64,000 nucleotides of DNA from Psettodes erumei (GCA_016785225.1 JAFBJZ010000512.1:7415001-7479000); one strand, 5' to 3'; counted from the stretch's first letter, positions 26,401-41,400 are shown. Made by a program: numbers and translations. The notes: a model not told the origin generated them from the letters alone.

Positions 26401-29400
26401 ACTTATGAAACTTCAAGGTTATGCTCTTACGGTTTCGCCAGTTTCATAGTCTCCCATTTAGATTTATTGCAATTTATACAAGTGCGTCAGGACTCCCACA
26501 CACCATTGGAGTTCAGGGCACAGTAGACTGGGGATCTTTAGGCCCCATAATACTTGCCTGAGAGGCTTCGACTAAGGAGAGCCCCCCCACAAATCCCCCC
26601 TCTAGAGAGCAATATCACAGAGGAGAGCAGGAAGCTGGTCAAGCAGTGTGGGGCCATTATTCAGTGCTAATACACTCTGTCTACCCCAGATCAGATACGG
26701 CACAAGGACAGAGTAGTTCTTAGACGGATGGCCTCTTTCCCATCCCCAAGAGAGCCATCCATTCCCAGTGTGCTCTGCACCACTTTGCCATCCTCCATTT
26801 CAATGGACATTTCGGACACTGGCCCAAGATAGTGGGGACACTAGTCAAAGGCGTTGTGTTTTCTGCTGCATACAACCCCATTGTGATCCCCACACTGGCT
26901 CTATAAATCTGACTTTAAACATGGAAATGGAAATAAGATCTATTTGTTCCGATTGCTGAACCTCTGCCGGAACACAGCTCAAAGGGGAAGTGAAGAGGGA
27001 AGGAAGTAGTCAAGAGATCAGAGAGAAGTTGGTGTGGAGGCGGGGGCTGGACGAGAAGATGAAAGTGGTGCTGAAAGTGTGAATGAAGTACAAGTGATGG
27101 GCATGAATTTCTGTCAGCACTCAGGGAATCAACTCTCAGGGAAAGTTAAAGACGAGTGAGTCAGAATATCTTCCTTACGTTTTATATTGATAGGAGGTTT
27201 AACTTGCATACATTGCAATCACTCAACCACCCTCTGATGAAGACACAGAGGGTTTTTCTCACATCCAAACAAGACCCCACCAGAGAGAAGAGAGGGAATA
27301 ACAAACAAAGCAAATCAGGTCCCTCGTCTCTACATACAACCATGCACAGAGTGACAACAAAACCCCCTCCTTTGCATTTCGCTGCAGCAAACAACATCCC
27401 AAAAGGTCCTCTCAGTGTTTGAAGTGGAAAAATATACAGTATGTGCCAGTACTCTCCCTACTCACATGTTGGCGTGTGTATTGGCCAGTATCAGTAAATC
27501 ATTAAGTTTTACATTTGGGATTTCTACAGGGAATAAAATATACTAGGGAGATACTGCTGATCTTCAGAACATAAAGTTATTTAATCAAGTTCCTTGTATT
27601 CCCAGCAAAATCCCTGGAGGCGTCTCTTTTCTCTCTACTTGAGCTGCATCACAAAAATGAAGCACCTCTGCAGGACCATGCTCTATGCGTCCAGTTCACC
27701 CTCTGGAACTTTACTTAGACTTACCACCAAACAGAGAAAAGCAGTCATTATGGGAGGGTCATTATGAACTGCCTAGAGAACGTGATATAGAGCGGAGAAA
27801 AGAGAAAGAAAAAGTCACGGTACACCAAAGAGTAAAATGCCGTAGTGCAGGTAGTGATTATGGGTGAGTACCAGCCCACTTCACACACTGTCTCCTCACA
27901 TTTATACTCTCACTGTTGTGCTCGCTACTGTTGAATTGTTTGCTTTTGACTGACAATACAATTATCATGCCTTCCTTCTTTGCAAACCTTGGATTTACCT
28001 AATTGATACATTTTGCTTGATGTCGCAATCTGTTTTTGGGCACATCTACTATTCCCTAACCACATTCATTATGCTTAGATTAGCTGCAGCCAGACATGCT
28101 CAAAATGTGTGAAAGGAAGTCCTGTTATTTTATAGTGTTTCTTTGTAAAGAGAAATGAAACCTGAATTGTTTTGGTTCACTAATTCACAGCATAATTGCA
28201 AAATTGTAGATGAATGCTCCCTGTCCCTGCAAACACACTTATCAATGCAAGTTAGAAATTACCCCGAAAAGTCTCCTGCATACTCCTGAAAAGTTTTTCT
28301 CATTCTTGACTTTAGAAATTTTTCCCAACTTTTCAAAGTTATTTGTATCATCAAAATTTTGTTTTCAGATAAATATACATACGCACATATCTATAGAGCT
28401 TAATTAGTGATTTCTTAGCAGATTTTAAAATGGCTCTGTAATGTCATTCCATATTGTAACTACTGCATGCTATTATGAAACCTGCATATTTATTTCATAT
28501 TCCACTGAGAATTCAGTAGTCATCACTTTCAGTATGCATGGTAGGGAGAATGGAATGTCACTGTGCTGTGCTTAACCATGCTGATAATAACTGTAGGGCC
28601 TGATTTACCATGGGTCTTGATGCTGATGGCACACATACTTGTCTAATTTAATTGTCACTGTTTTATTGCCTTAATCACATTCTGCTACGACAAAAACTCT
28701 CCTTCATCCTCTGCTTCCATTAACAGCAGATCTGTTTATCTATATATAACAGTGTTAACTCACACTCCTGTGCACATGCAAAAACACACACCATGCACGT
28801 AGACACTCGCACACACTGTGCCTGAGTGTCAGGATTCACACCCTTTGTCTGAATCAAATCACTGAACAGGATACAGCAGTGTAAAGTGAGTCAGCTATTG
28901 AGTAAGCTTGCACTGGCCCTTCCAACCTCCCGAAGGGAATGCAGGTGTTTATGTCACCCCAGGCCAGCTATGTTTAGACATGAGTCTTGGAAAAGACCCA
29001 GCACACCAACAGAGCTCCCATGCTCCCTGTGGATGACGGCATTCTGTCTCTGCTCCCTCTAACACTGTCAAGGGCTCCCAAACCTGGCAGCGGCAGCCTC
29101 CACTTGGGACTAGCCGGCTGCCCAAACATCTGTGAGCCAGAAAAGCGGAGGTAGAAATAAGTGACATGCTGATATTTATGCAGCTGACATAATCTATATA
29201 TACGTTGTTGTTGTCAACCTCATGATGGTCTTGATAATCAAAATCATTAGCATGTTCTCCAGGAGATGGACATTGCCCAATAGTCTTATGTTCACGTTTC
29301 CATTTTTCCTGAGCACTTTTTACTTTTTGTGACATGATAGAAAGCTCCAGAATGGCTACAGCTGTTGCCATTGAGGAGACATTTTTCTTAATGCTGTGTC

Positions 29401-32400
29401 CACGAATGAACTTTGAAACTCATAACAAAACTAATTCATATCATCATCATCATCAGCATCATCATTATCATGGCTGTCAGTATCCTGATCATCATCATTA
29501 TTATCTTCATCATGATTACCATAACTGTCATCATCATCATCATTGTTATATAAACAGCAGTGGAAACATTTGTAATAATATTCATATTTAGATACACACT
29601 GTTCTGAACAGGTATCATCATTAACATAATGGTTTTCACATTTTTAATCTTTCTGTATCTGTTTTCAGAATGAGGTTATTCTGCTACTCAAACAATTACT
29701 TTGTAGATATTAAGTTTGTATAATACAGTATGTATTCTCCTGACAGCCTATCCAGGAGAAAATGCATCTCTTTGTGCTCACACAGACACTTCTACTAAGT
29801 ACTGATACCACTGGATCTGTAATGTAAAAGGGCAGACAGGCCAAAAAACACCCATCCTCTAATTTACACATTTTTGGAAACACAGGTGTTGCTGAGCTCT
29901 CAGCTGTGTCCTTGTCACACAAGAACACAACTCTAAAAACATCTAGTGCTCAGGAATGAAACAGCTCAAAAAAAAAAAAAAATAACTCCAACGAAGCCCA
30001 ATTAGAATTCTGCTTCACTTCACTTACTGATTGAATGAGGTAATCTGTTCTCATTTAAATGATAGCGTTTCAGTCAAGCATGGGGCCAGCTTAGTCATGG
30101 AAAACAAATGAGTTCCCTATCCCATGAAAACTGCTCTCAGTGCTGGCAGGAATATAAAATGGAGACAGCCAGGCTCTGTTGTCATTGTTTTCATTTGCCA
30201 CATCAGCATGCAGCGGCATCCCTCTTGTGGAGGATGGTAGCGTTTAGATGCATGATGCATTGTATATCCCACAGCACTGTCTAAATTTTCCAAAGAGACC
30301 CAAGACATCCACAGATGCCTTCGCTCCACTTTTATAAATGGGCCTTGTCTGATGAAACAGCAGAGAGCCGTCCACACCACGCAGAGTGAGACACCACTGC
30401 CCGTGACATCATAAAAGTATCGCCTAAACACTTTGGGAGTTTCTGTATCCCTGTCACTGAAGCTATCAGTCACAAATGCAAACAGATGTTCTTTGTGTGA
30501 TCCCGTGTCAATTTATTAATGTCAGTTGTTGTGTGCAATACAGTATGTGTCAACCAACGTCTTCAAAGGTGGAGGAGCTAACCATTTGTCATTCTGTGAT
30601 TTGTTTTTCATCGCTGGCACCCTGTGCTGCACTCTCTGCCTGGCGTAATGAGGAACGTGCTGTCTGCTCTGAGTCGCTGGGGAGCTTGTCACAGCATGGA
30701 AGCCTGCCACAAAAATATGCTGAAGCCAGCACAGAAAACCTGCCCCAGAATGATGATTTATTCACACAAATAAAAGCTATTGACAAAAGAAGGTGCGAAA
30801 ACCTGTCTTAATGCCTTTTCTTCTCTCCCTTCATTTTTCCATTTCTTTCCTTCTTCTCTATTCTCTACCTTGTAATCTTCACACCAGATGGGCCAAAGGC
30901 GGAAGTATAATCAAGGAGGTCTCTGGAGACACGTATGAGGTTATTGTGGACCACTCCTTCTTTACAGAACCTGTTTCCTGCGAGGTTACCAACCCTCTCG
31001 GCAGCACCAACATCAGCCGCAATGTTGATGTTTACTGTGAGTTGCTGCCTAAGCAATAGTGCATGCCTTTGAGTTATGCCAGCAACATGATAATGCATGA
31101 TTAAGGGTTTTTGCACTTTTTTTATGTTTTCACACTGCACTCCAAAAGCGAGTGTCACCACAGCTGATACTTAATTGTGGGTGAATCCTTGAGAGTTAAT
31201 GATATTTACTTCAACAGTTGGCCCTCGCATGGCTGCAGAGCCTCAGTCCTTGCAAGTGGACCTTGGATCTGATGCCGTGTTCAACTGTGCTTGGACAGGA
31301 AATCCCTCTCTTACCATAGTGTGGATGAAGAGGGGATCTGGAGTGGTGGGTATATTGATTTGCAATCTCATACTCATACAATAGATTCAAAGCTGTTTTT
31401 CACAGATGATGCCTCTTTTTTGAGATTTTCTGTTATTTCAGCACGGCCTGCAGTAGATGAAATACTTGGGATAGTTATTGAAGTCACAACCACGTGTTTT
31501 GCAATGTCCATTAAACCTACGATTTTGAGGCCATTATAGCCCTAGTCCCAACCTGGTCTCACTTGAGATCTGTTGATTTGATCCACAAATTTAGACTCAT
31601 TCCACCTTTCCTTTTGTCACTACCAAAGGCCAAAGCCAACCTCTTTACTCCACTGAGCTCAGACCTTAAATTGGATTTTAATAATGGAGGAGAGGTGCCC
31701 TTTAAGGTATTAAATGGTCCATGTGCTGCTGTGCTTTTTTTCTTCCCATCGCACTGCCTTGTTGCAAACTTAAATGCAAAGGTGACTTTGCTGTCACTGC
31801 ATTTGATGATCTTTGACTCTTTTTTGCCGCAGGTTCTTAGCAATGAGAACCTCTTGACACTGAAGTCTGTGAGACAGGAGGATGCTGGAAAATACGTTTG
31901 CCGCGCTGTGGTCCCACGTGTAGGGGCAGGAGAGAAGGAGGTTTCTCTCACTGTCAATGGTAAGTTGTGCTATTGATGTGACTTTCACACAAACAGGTTC
32001 ACACGCACACCCAAAAAGTTGTCAAATGCAACACGTACAAGTGTGGATGTTGAGGTCTAGGGTCAATGGCAGCAAGTAGAAAGCAATTTGTCACAGAAGT
32101 CAGTATTCAGCTTCCTCTGTGGTTTACAAAGGCCTCCGTTCTATCTTCTTATACTGCTTTATTTCTCTTCTGTGGCCAGCTTTTTGTGTGCAGCAGTCTC
32201 ATGGAGACAGTTAATTTAATTTGACAGGTACAGTAAACATAAGTTATTATATACACAGTACAAGGATGTGGCACCTAGTGTGTTTGTGCAACTTCATTTT
32301 CTTGACAAAGGTAATGTGATAAAACATGAAGCCTTTAAACATGAAAAGCAATAAATATAGTCTTATATAGTCTTTTCAAGAGTTGCACATTTCATAAACA

Positions 32401-35400
32401 GGTCACATGTACTTAAATGCTAATTATGTTTTGCATAAGTCACAGGGAAGCTGCCTTTTCTGAGGCACTGACTGAGTAATGAATACCAGCCATGGTAGGA
32501 GACCTGGCAACTCTCAAACAAATTACTTCATTATCAGTGCTTGATATTCAGGGAGCATGCTTTGGCATGGCAGAGGTTTTTAGTTGTGGGATTTACATGT
32601 CTCTTATTTTTCCTGTGTCCATCTGAAAGAATCCTTGGCCAAAACTAAAAAAGAGAAAAAGAAACAAAGGAAGGCAGAAAGGGCTTTAAGGTACTGGCAA
32701 GATGATGCTGAATCAAAATGCTGACAGTGTATCATTGTACATTTTGAAAGCTAACAAAAGAGTTTGCCTGTAAGCAACGCTGGTGCTGATTTGGGGATGA
32801 AGACACATCAAGTAGCAAACAGTGCGTGTAAAGATTTTCTTTTCAAAATCCAGACATTAGTTTTGCATATCAGAGAGAATGGGATGCCTATTCCCTCCAG
32901 CACAAGATCAGTACCATGACTTTCTACCAACTTCAATGAGCTTCCTCTTTCTCAGCTAGGAATTGGTTGAAATCAAGCAGAGGAGGCGTAAGGCAAAGCC
33001 ATGACTAATTGTATTGTCTCCCATTCTGTTGATAATAGCCTCTACTGGCATCCTTTCTGCAGCCTTAACATACAACTAGAACACATAATATCCAGTGTAA
33101 CGGTTTATCTTGACGCACCTCTTTTCTTCTCATGTAACGATGGAGATTGTTCTTTTCAAAAAACAATGTCGGGAGAGAAAAAAGATGGATTGTTTTAATA
33201 AAGGTGAGAACACTAGACAACTCTTAGCATACTGGGAGACATACAACAAAGCTGGAATGGCATGTTCGTCTATGCAGACTTTATTGACACAAGTACTGGA
33301 TAACTTGTGGTCTTTTTGTTTATAGTCTTCTGCTCTTCTTCTGCATGTTATACCTCCCTGTCTGAATTAGTGTTTAGCATTCAAAAGCCTGCTTCCTTTT
33401 TACCCTTCTGAATAATTGAAATTCATCTCTTTTTTTCCTCAAACCACATGAGGAATCCTGAGTCATTTCTTACTTGCTCCTTGAGGCGAATCAGATTGTC
33501 AAACTTGTGAAAGTGCAAACACTGCCGTTGAAGTGGTGGCGTGGGGGGGTGGGGGCTCTCTCCCGAGGTTTATGGATCGTCTTTTGCCACTGTCTCAGCT
33601 GCAGATGAATGTGAGCGCTCTTTACCTCTTATCAGCCTATAAGCACAGCATCACTGACAAGTCAGCAGGAGTCAATTGATTGTGACAATGAATAACTAGT
33701 ATAACGGACGAGTGAGCTTTGACGATCATGATACAATAGCAACTCAGGCAATGTTGTGCATATTTAGAGCATTCATGATGGGACATGTCTGCTGCACATA
33801 TGAATGTTTCTTTGCTGTTTGTTTTCCCTGTACCCCCCCCCCCCACACACACACACACACACACATACACACACACACCCGATTACTTGCCATCATTTAA
33901 ATTACATTTGTTTATAATTTGTCTTTACTCTGTCTCTCTCCTCTCTGTCGTTGTGTGTCACCGGCTCCCACTGTGACACACCACATAGACATGAGGATTT
34001 CTGCTTTCCCTGGGGAAGAACGTAATTTAATTATAATCAAACAGCTAGCAGGGGAGGCAGTTTGTGTTTAAATCACTAATGGATACATATTGCTTACGCT
34101 AGTCAAACATTTTCAGAGCGGAAAGCTCCTTAGCATTTCATATGCATTATATCCATCAAGTGGCCGCATGTATGAAGGGGGGTAAGGGCTGTGCACGTCC
34201 ATGCATGTGATTATTTATACAGCATACAGAATATATGCATGACTTTTTCCACAGTCGTGTAGAAGTTGGAATTGAGAGAAGTTATCTGACATGCTTGAAA
34301 GGTTTCTGCTTGTATATGCTTAAGGACCATATATTCATGTAATACATATTAATGAAAAGATCCATGTGTGTGAGTAGATCTGTATGGCCATTTGTATTAG
34401 TGAGGTTCTGTGTGGGCTTAGCAATATGTATAATGACACACATACAGTACTTGGGCAGCCTGGGGAGAGAAAGCCCATTTCCACAGTATGAAGAGGGAAG
34501 GTTGGAGAATCCCCCAATATCCCACAGAGCACTGGGTTTTTATAGATCTTTTTTCCCTGTACTGTTTCTCTTTCTAGACAGCCTTTATGTGTGTAGTTAA
34601 TTAGCATTCCAGCCTTCTTTGAACTAGCAATGACACTGTATAAGAAAGAAAAGCACAAATTAATGAAGGAGAAAACTGCGTTTACGATGCTGCTCATTTT
34701 ATCTGACCAGCTAAATTTAAAATAAGATATGATCTGCAAGACTTTCTGGGAGACTTTGAAGTCACTTTTCCCCATTATGTGTACCTGTCACATGCACTGT
34801 CTCTACCCAGCTTAGACACTAATTTATTATCTGTAAAAATATCTTCAATATATTCCCTCACCATTTTTAAAAAGCTGATTTGCAGTGAGGTTTTTCCATC
34901 AGAATTCAGAAGTTTAGGTTTGCAGGCTCATCTCATTGCTTGAGCACAGCAGCTTTGAGATCAACAGCTTCAAGTTGCCTTTTACCGTATGTGTCCAGTG
35001 AAGGTGTGATGATGGAAAAATCTTCCTTGGTATATCCACTGAAGTTGAAAGGGAGTCCAGAAATAAGTACCCACCACATAAGAAGCCAGTTTCCCACTGA
35101 TGATGATCAATTGGATTCATGCCATTTTGGATCCTCATCAAGTTAAATAATTAGAAACTCATATTGCAGATATCTTTTTTTTTTTTTTTACAAAGACTAA
35201 TTAAAAAAGTGAGAATTTACCTTTCAAAGGATAGTGGATTGTTTGCTCTATACAGAGCATAATAACTTTATTTTTATCAATTATGTTGGTCAATATGTTT
35301 TTCTGCATCTTTTATGATAGGGTTGACCATTTTATGCCTTGCATCATGAACTGGCCACTGAATATTGAGAATATTTTAAGCTTGGTGATAATGACAGTCT

Positions 35401-38400
35401 CATCTACATTCTTCAGTTGTTGAACACTGAATGAAATCACACTTTCCTTCCAAAGTTGCTCTAATTAAGGCTTAGAGAATGATCTGTGTTTCTGTACTGT
35501 GACATCTGTACCCTGTTATTACTGTAATTGTGTTTTACATCATGAACTGAAGACAGTAGGGATTTCACTGATGGGTGAAAAGAGAGGGGGAGAAAATACA
35601 GTCTGGTCCCTGTTGTAAAAATGGATGGAGCCAAAGCAGGCCAATGAGGTGGAGCTCTCAGGGTACTCAGCATGGTAAAGAGCGTGTTTTCACAGAAGAT
35701 AAACATTATGGCTGCCTCCATTGGCCAATTAGGTATGAACATAAAATTATTTGTGATGACAGCTCCTCATCCACTATAATTGTTAATGTGATATAGTATA
35801 GCGGAAATAAAAGAGGAAGAAGATTAGTATAATATAAGCAGTAATGACCACCACCACCCCCAGTCTTGTCGTAACCTACAAACCAGCAATGTCGATAAGA
35901 AGCATCTTAACAACAATAAAAGTCTAATTAACCAGACTGTATCTGATTAACTTTATCTAATGTGTGGACGCAGTATGACTGCAGTAGTAATAGTATTATT
36001 CAAAGTCTCTGTGGAAGCAGCACTCTTGTGGAAATGATGTATCCTCAAGAGTTTACTATTTCAAATGCATGTAATGTGGCTGCGTATTTACATCCAAATA
36101 TATATTAGTTACTGAAGTTGATATATTTTATTCAAGAAAATTTTTTAGCAAAACATATTAACACTAAAAACTGACTCTGGTTGGCAGCTACAACATACTG
36201 CAGGGTCTCTGCACTGCAGAGGAAAATGTGGCTATCAATGAACACACAAGATATTTTTCTTCTGTTTCAGTTGCACTTTAGCTGTTTTGTGCTCTCTCGT
36301 ATCACACAAAGCAAGTGGAGAAATCAAAAGAGCTGCACTGAGGTAGCAAGGAAATGTCAAGCGTTTGTTCTGACCGGATGCCACAGTCTAGAAAGGAAAT
36401 GTAAGCCCCGGCCTTTTGACACCCACACTGACATTGTGTAATCAAACCACAATGTCCACTCCAGAGTTTATACCTCCTTGAATGAATGAGCAAAAAATTG
36501 CCCCCAACATTTTGATTACCTCCCTTGCTGCTAACACTGATTCTGTAGTGCCACCCACCTCCCCTATACCCACATGTACCTACATACAGACACAAAAGCA
36601 CACACACACAAATAAACAAACTTTCAACCCAGGCTGAGTCTGAGATGAAACTATTCAATTATAGTCCTCATTTGCACATCCGATCCATAATATATATCTT
36701 TCCCAGCCACTAACATTGGCCTTTTGCAACCTATAAGCTATCGATCTTGTTGGATGTTGACAGTCAGATCTCATACAAACCACATACTTACATTTCATCC
36801 CCTAATCACAACTTAATATATGCCAATCACACATACAAATTAGGTCCTTATATTAAATATGGTACATACATGCTGTACTAATGCTGTTATTCCATGTTAA
36901 CAAACCAGTAAGATAAGTGGAACAGCTTTCAAGGCATTTTTTTTTTAAAAATTGTCTGCAGCCTTCATTTTGCAGTAGCAGTAGCAGCCTTCCAGCTTCC
37001 TCCAGTAGCATACCAAGACGCCATCTGGCAAAGTCTCATTAAAATGCTAATTCATTTTAATAAGAGACAGGTAATAAACTGCAATTATGTATCGTCAGAG
37101 AGATGGCAGAGAGCGGGAGTTTGAGGGAAGTTGGCGGGGAAGCGAGTTGTCTCACTAATCAAGAAGCTGCCTCACTTGCCACCCCCTCAAACCCACATTC
37201 TTAACCTTAACCATCACAAGAGACGGGCTTAATGTTTGATTTTAACAGCTTTTTAAAAGCCTTTTAACCAAGCAAAAAAGGACAGGATGGAAACCTTTTT
37301 CAGTGTTATTTATGTAGGCGCATCTCTGCTGAAATCCAGCCTTTAAATTTGGGGGAAATTGTAGGTGAACGAGGGCAGAGCATGGAGAGATTTTGTCAGG
37401 GTGTATGTGTATTTTGTAAATTAAATTACATAGACAATACGTCTCGAGGGCTCAAAAAAAATTTGCCCAAACAATGACTAAATCATCAGGTGATCTTGTT
37501 AAATGAACAAACGCAACACTGCTGATTGAAGCCCACGTGAATTTTTGTTTGACAAAATTGATTATGTCAAGGTGGGACTGGTTGACATTCTGCCTTGTGA
37601 AGAGGTTCAAATCTCAAAATGATTACAGTCAAATTACATGCAAACACCATAAGATTAACAAGTACTGCTTTGGTAAAACAGCAACACAGCTTTATTTGGA
37701 ATGACTGTAAATAAACTAACACAAAAATATGCCTGGATCACATACACAATTCCTGCTCTAGTGCTCATTCTATTCAAATATAAAACTGATGCCTCTGTAC
37801 TCTGCTTTTCTGTACAGTGAGCTCTTCAGGAGCAAAGGGAAAATACACTTCAAAGACAGAATTGGGTCATGTGTGACATCTTGTCTTCATATTAGTGCTG
37901 TCACCTGGTGTGAACAGCCTCCAGACCAGATGGCAAGCAGACCAGTCGTTTAGACTGAGCTGCCCTTGTCAGACAAGATCTTGTAGCCTGACCAAGGTTT
38001 AACACATGCTGGCTCAAAGTCCATATCTGCAAATCCTGTTAATTGAACTGGCCCTGATCACATGGTTTTTAATTCTAATAAAGCCCCTCCATTTAATTAA
38101 ACTGGTTATTCCAGAAACCTGAATTATGCATAACATTTTATAGTGAGATTATATCATGCAAAAGGATAATTTATACAATTTGAACAATGAATAAAACAAA
38201 AGTGCGATATAAAAGTATAGTATAAAATAAAACAGATTTACCGTCTTTTGGGTTGTGCCTTTATAGAAAGTGGTGACCTAATGTTTATTTTTCCTTACCT
38301 ATTGGTTCAGGGGTCAAATCTGCTGTGAGCAAATTGATTGAGGTGAAACACTACGACAAGTGTGTTATCTCCCCACAATGGCATTTTTCTCTTCCCATCT

Positions 38401-41400
38401 CTGCAGTCCTGATTACACTCCAAAGAACTGCTGTAGCACTCTCCTGTGACGTTTATCTCAGTGGGAGAAATCAAACCAGCCATAAATCAACTATTTCTTG
38501 ATCCAGAATGAGGTCTGGGCCCCCACTTATGCCCTTCGTTCAGGCTTGGCGTGTCCTTGGTGAGATTGTACCAAGGGATGAGGCATGTTCATGCAGCACT
38601 GCAATACAATTTTCCCCAGGAGTCCCAAATTACCGAACACTTCAGGTGTTACTGCCTGGAACAGGGGAGTGATTACAACATAATGTACCACAAGAACTCG
38701 ATTGAGCTGAATTGTCATATGACCCGAAAACTGAAAATGAATTCAATTATTCATATTTCAATTTCTACAACTCATCCTCAAACTTTTTTTTTTCATGATT
38801 CTTTCTTTTTCAGGTCCGCCTACCATCTCCAGCACACAGACTCAGCAAGCTCTACATGGAGAGAAAGGACAAATCAAATGTTTCATTCGAAGTACACCTC
38901 CTCCAGACCGCATTGTAAGTACATCCAGATTGTTGTTAGGGGGGTTTTCTGATTTCATTTCTATCTCGACTTTGCCTTTTTCTATTGCAAGAACACATCT
39001 AAAACTACAGTTGTGAATATGAATTTTATTCATTTATGGCAAGTGAAATGGGAGTGTTTTTTCTATATGTCTGAAATATGATGTCTAATTGAACTCTATT
39101 GATCTGTTAACTGCATGGACAGATAACAGGCTGAAGAATTTTGTAGCATTTGCCCTATCATTTGTTTTCATATGTGTGTCATTTCATACATTTGTCCATG
39201 CATGTGGTTAATTGCCATAGTTTGTCATCTATTGTTTGTTTTTTATTGTACTGATGTCCAGCATTAACTAGCAACATAATTAAAATACATAATTTTTTTT
39301 AGATGTTTGTCTGTGGAGGATTGGCTCCTGGGTCTTAAGTATTTATCCTGGATTCCAAGCTGCTTATATGAGATAGAATTGTAAAGCCATATATCTTGAT
39401 ATGTGGTTATTTCAAAACAAGTCCAGTTTATTTGATATATTAGTAAATCACTACCACCAAAAAAATCACATCTTCTATTCCTTGAATCAAACTCCACGAA
39501 AAACATTTTAAAGGTAAAAATACCCTTTTCATTAAAAACATGAAACCACTTGCATCAAGGCAAAATTTGTATCACAATGTTTACACTGCATTCCCTCTTC
39601 CACATTTAGCTGCCTGTAATTTACTGGAAGCTTGAATGTGTTGTTCATCCCAAGCACTGTCTCACCTTTCTCATTCATTCTCCAGTATAACGAGTTTCCT
39701 TGTTTTCGAGTTAGAAATGAGCAAAAAATGAATCTTGCTATTCACACCATAGTACCCAAAAAGATTGCAACCTAGACTAAGAGGATTCAAACAAAAGCAG
39801 CCACTAAATGACATGTGATAAATTATCATAGCATTGCATAAATAAATCCAACATTTGCAAATATCTATTGTTATGTCCTATGTTATGTTACTGCAAGTGT
39901 CAAAACAACCAGTCCATCGGGTCTCAGCCCCTTCATCTCCTCATATCCAGTATGTCTCATACAGTTTGGTTTTGAAAATGTAGTTTTTTGATATTATTCC
40001 AAATTCATTTATTCAAGCTATTTTGTTTGATTGAATACAGTGTTTTGCAAGACCAATATAACAATACTATATAAAAACAATATAAAACTAATCACCACTT
40101 ATTTTAAATATTTGTGATGGATACAAACTGTGCAAAAGCTCAAAGGATCTGAATATTTTTTGCAATGTGCATGCAATTGGTTTCATCATGGTTTACAGTA
40201 AGAGAATGAATTAAAATATGTCATGAGTTTTGATATAGTTATTAAAGTGTAATTTATATATTTTTTTATTTAATCTTGTTCTTGTAGACATATTCATAAT
40301 AATGCACAATTTATATTTCCCTAGCTCACAGCAAGCACTGTCCTGTAAACTGTTGCATGGGTTCCCTGAACATTAAAATCCAAAAAACACAGTAATTCAC
40401 CACTGCGGTGAAAAGAGATCTGCTTAGAGGAGACTACGTGCAGTTTGCAAATACCCATTAGACATTAGCTCACTCAGTCTACAGATGTCAGAGATGTCTC
40501 AGTCTGCTGGCAGCTTGTCAAACAGAGATGAACAACAGAAAATGGGCAGTTTTAACTATTGCGCCATGTTCAGTGTTTTAACCATTCAGAACGATACAGC
40601 ATTTTTTTTATTCCCAATTACTCATGTCACACTTTTAATCCATTAGCTATTCACCAGAACAAAATTAGCTAATGTCTCTGCATTGATACCTCATACCATG
40701 TTGTTACAGAATGGAACATGGCTACCCCCCTCATTATTAGTAATAGATTGATCTGTTCATGGTCATTGTGGATCTTCATGCATGTGTACTTTTAGCAACA
40801 TAAGACACCCTGCCATACGCACAATGCAGAAATCATCAGAAAGTTAAGGTGAAATTATATAACGAACAGGCCAGCACCATCACATGAACTCAAGCACCCA
40901 CTGATAGTGGTATCGACTGACAAACACTTGTTGTGTGGTGTAAAGCATAGCCATGTGATGGCTTTTAACACTCAGATGCTGCTGGTCCCTGGTTGAGTAA
41001 CTACTACACTTATAACAAGTGGCAGTTGTTAACAGGGTCAAAGTTGGTTTCCATTCTTCTGTTCAGTGAACAGATTTAGACAGCTTGCTGGCCTTTGGTA
41101 TATGAGAAGGCTTGTTGGCTGTTGTGTAGAACTGTACAAAAGGAGGTTTCATGGTAAATATACAGAGTTTCATCACCAATTTTTGTGACCAATGTCAGTG
41201 CTTTGTCCTCTGGGAAACATGGATGTCTGCACAAATTACATAAAAATCCATCTAATGGTTGTTGAGATATTTCAGTCTGGACAAAAGTGGTAGACCTACT
41301 GAGAGACTGACATTGCCATCCACAGAGCCAAAGCACTAGCATGGCTAAAACCTGCTAAGCCTATTATGATTTTTTTTTTTTTTTTTACAGTTGCATATTC

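Noticed and set aside
29334..29639. His-rich and Met-rich open frames
   Set aside because: Translation of the ATC trinucleotide repeat on either strand.
31346..31349. Alternative donor at 31350 (gtatat) for the first Ig4 exon
   Set aside because: It would add four bases and break the phase into the next exon. The donor at 31346 restores the family sequence GVVLSN.
31559..31957. Minus-strand 132-codon open frame opposite the Ig4 exon
   Set aside because: It is antisense to a well-supported coding exon. Its openness follows from the sense codons.
34335..34775. 146-codon minus-strand open frame
   Set aside because: AT-rich intron, no recognisable domain, hydrophobic and low-complexity composition typical of random AT-rich frames.
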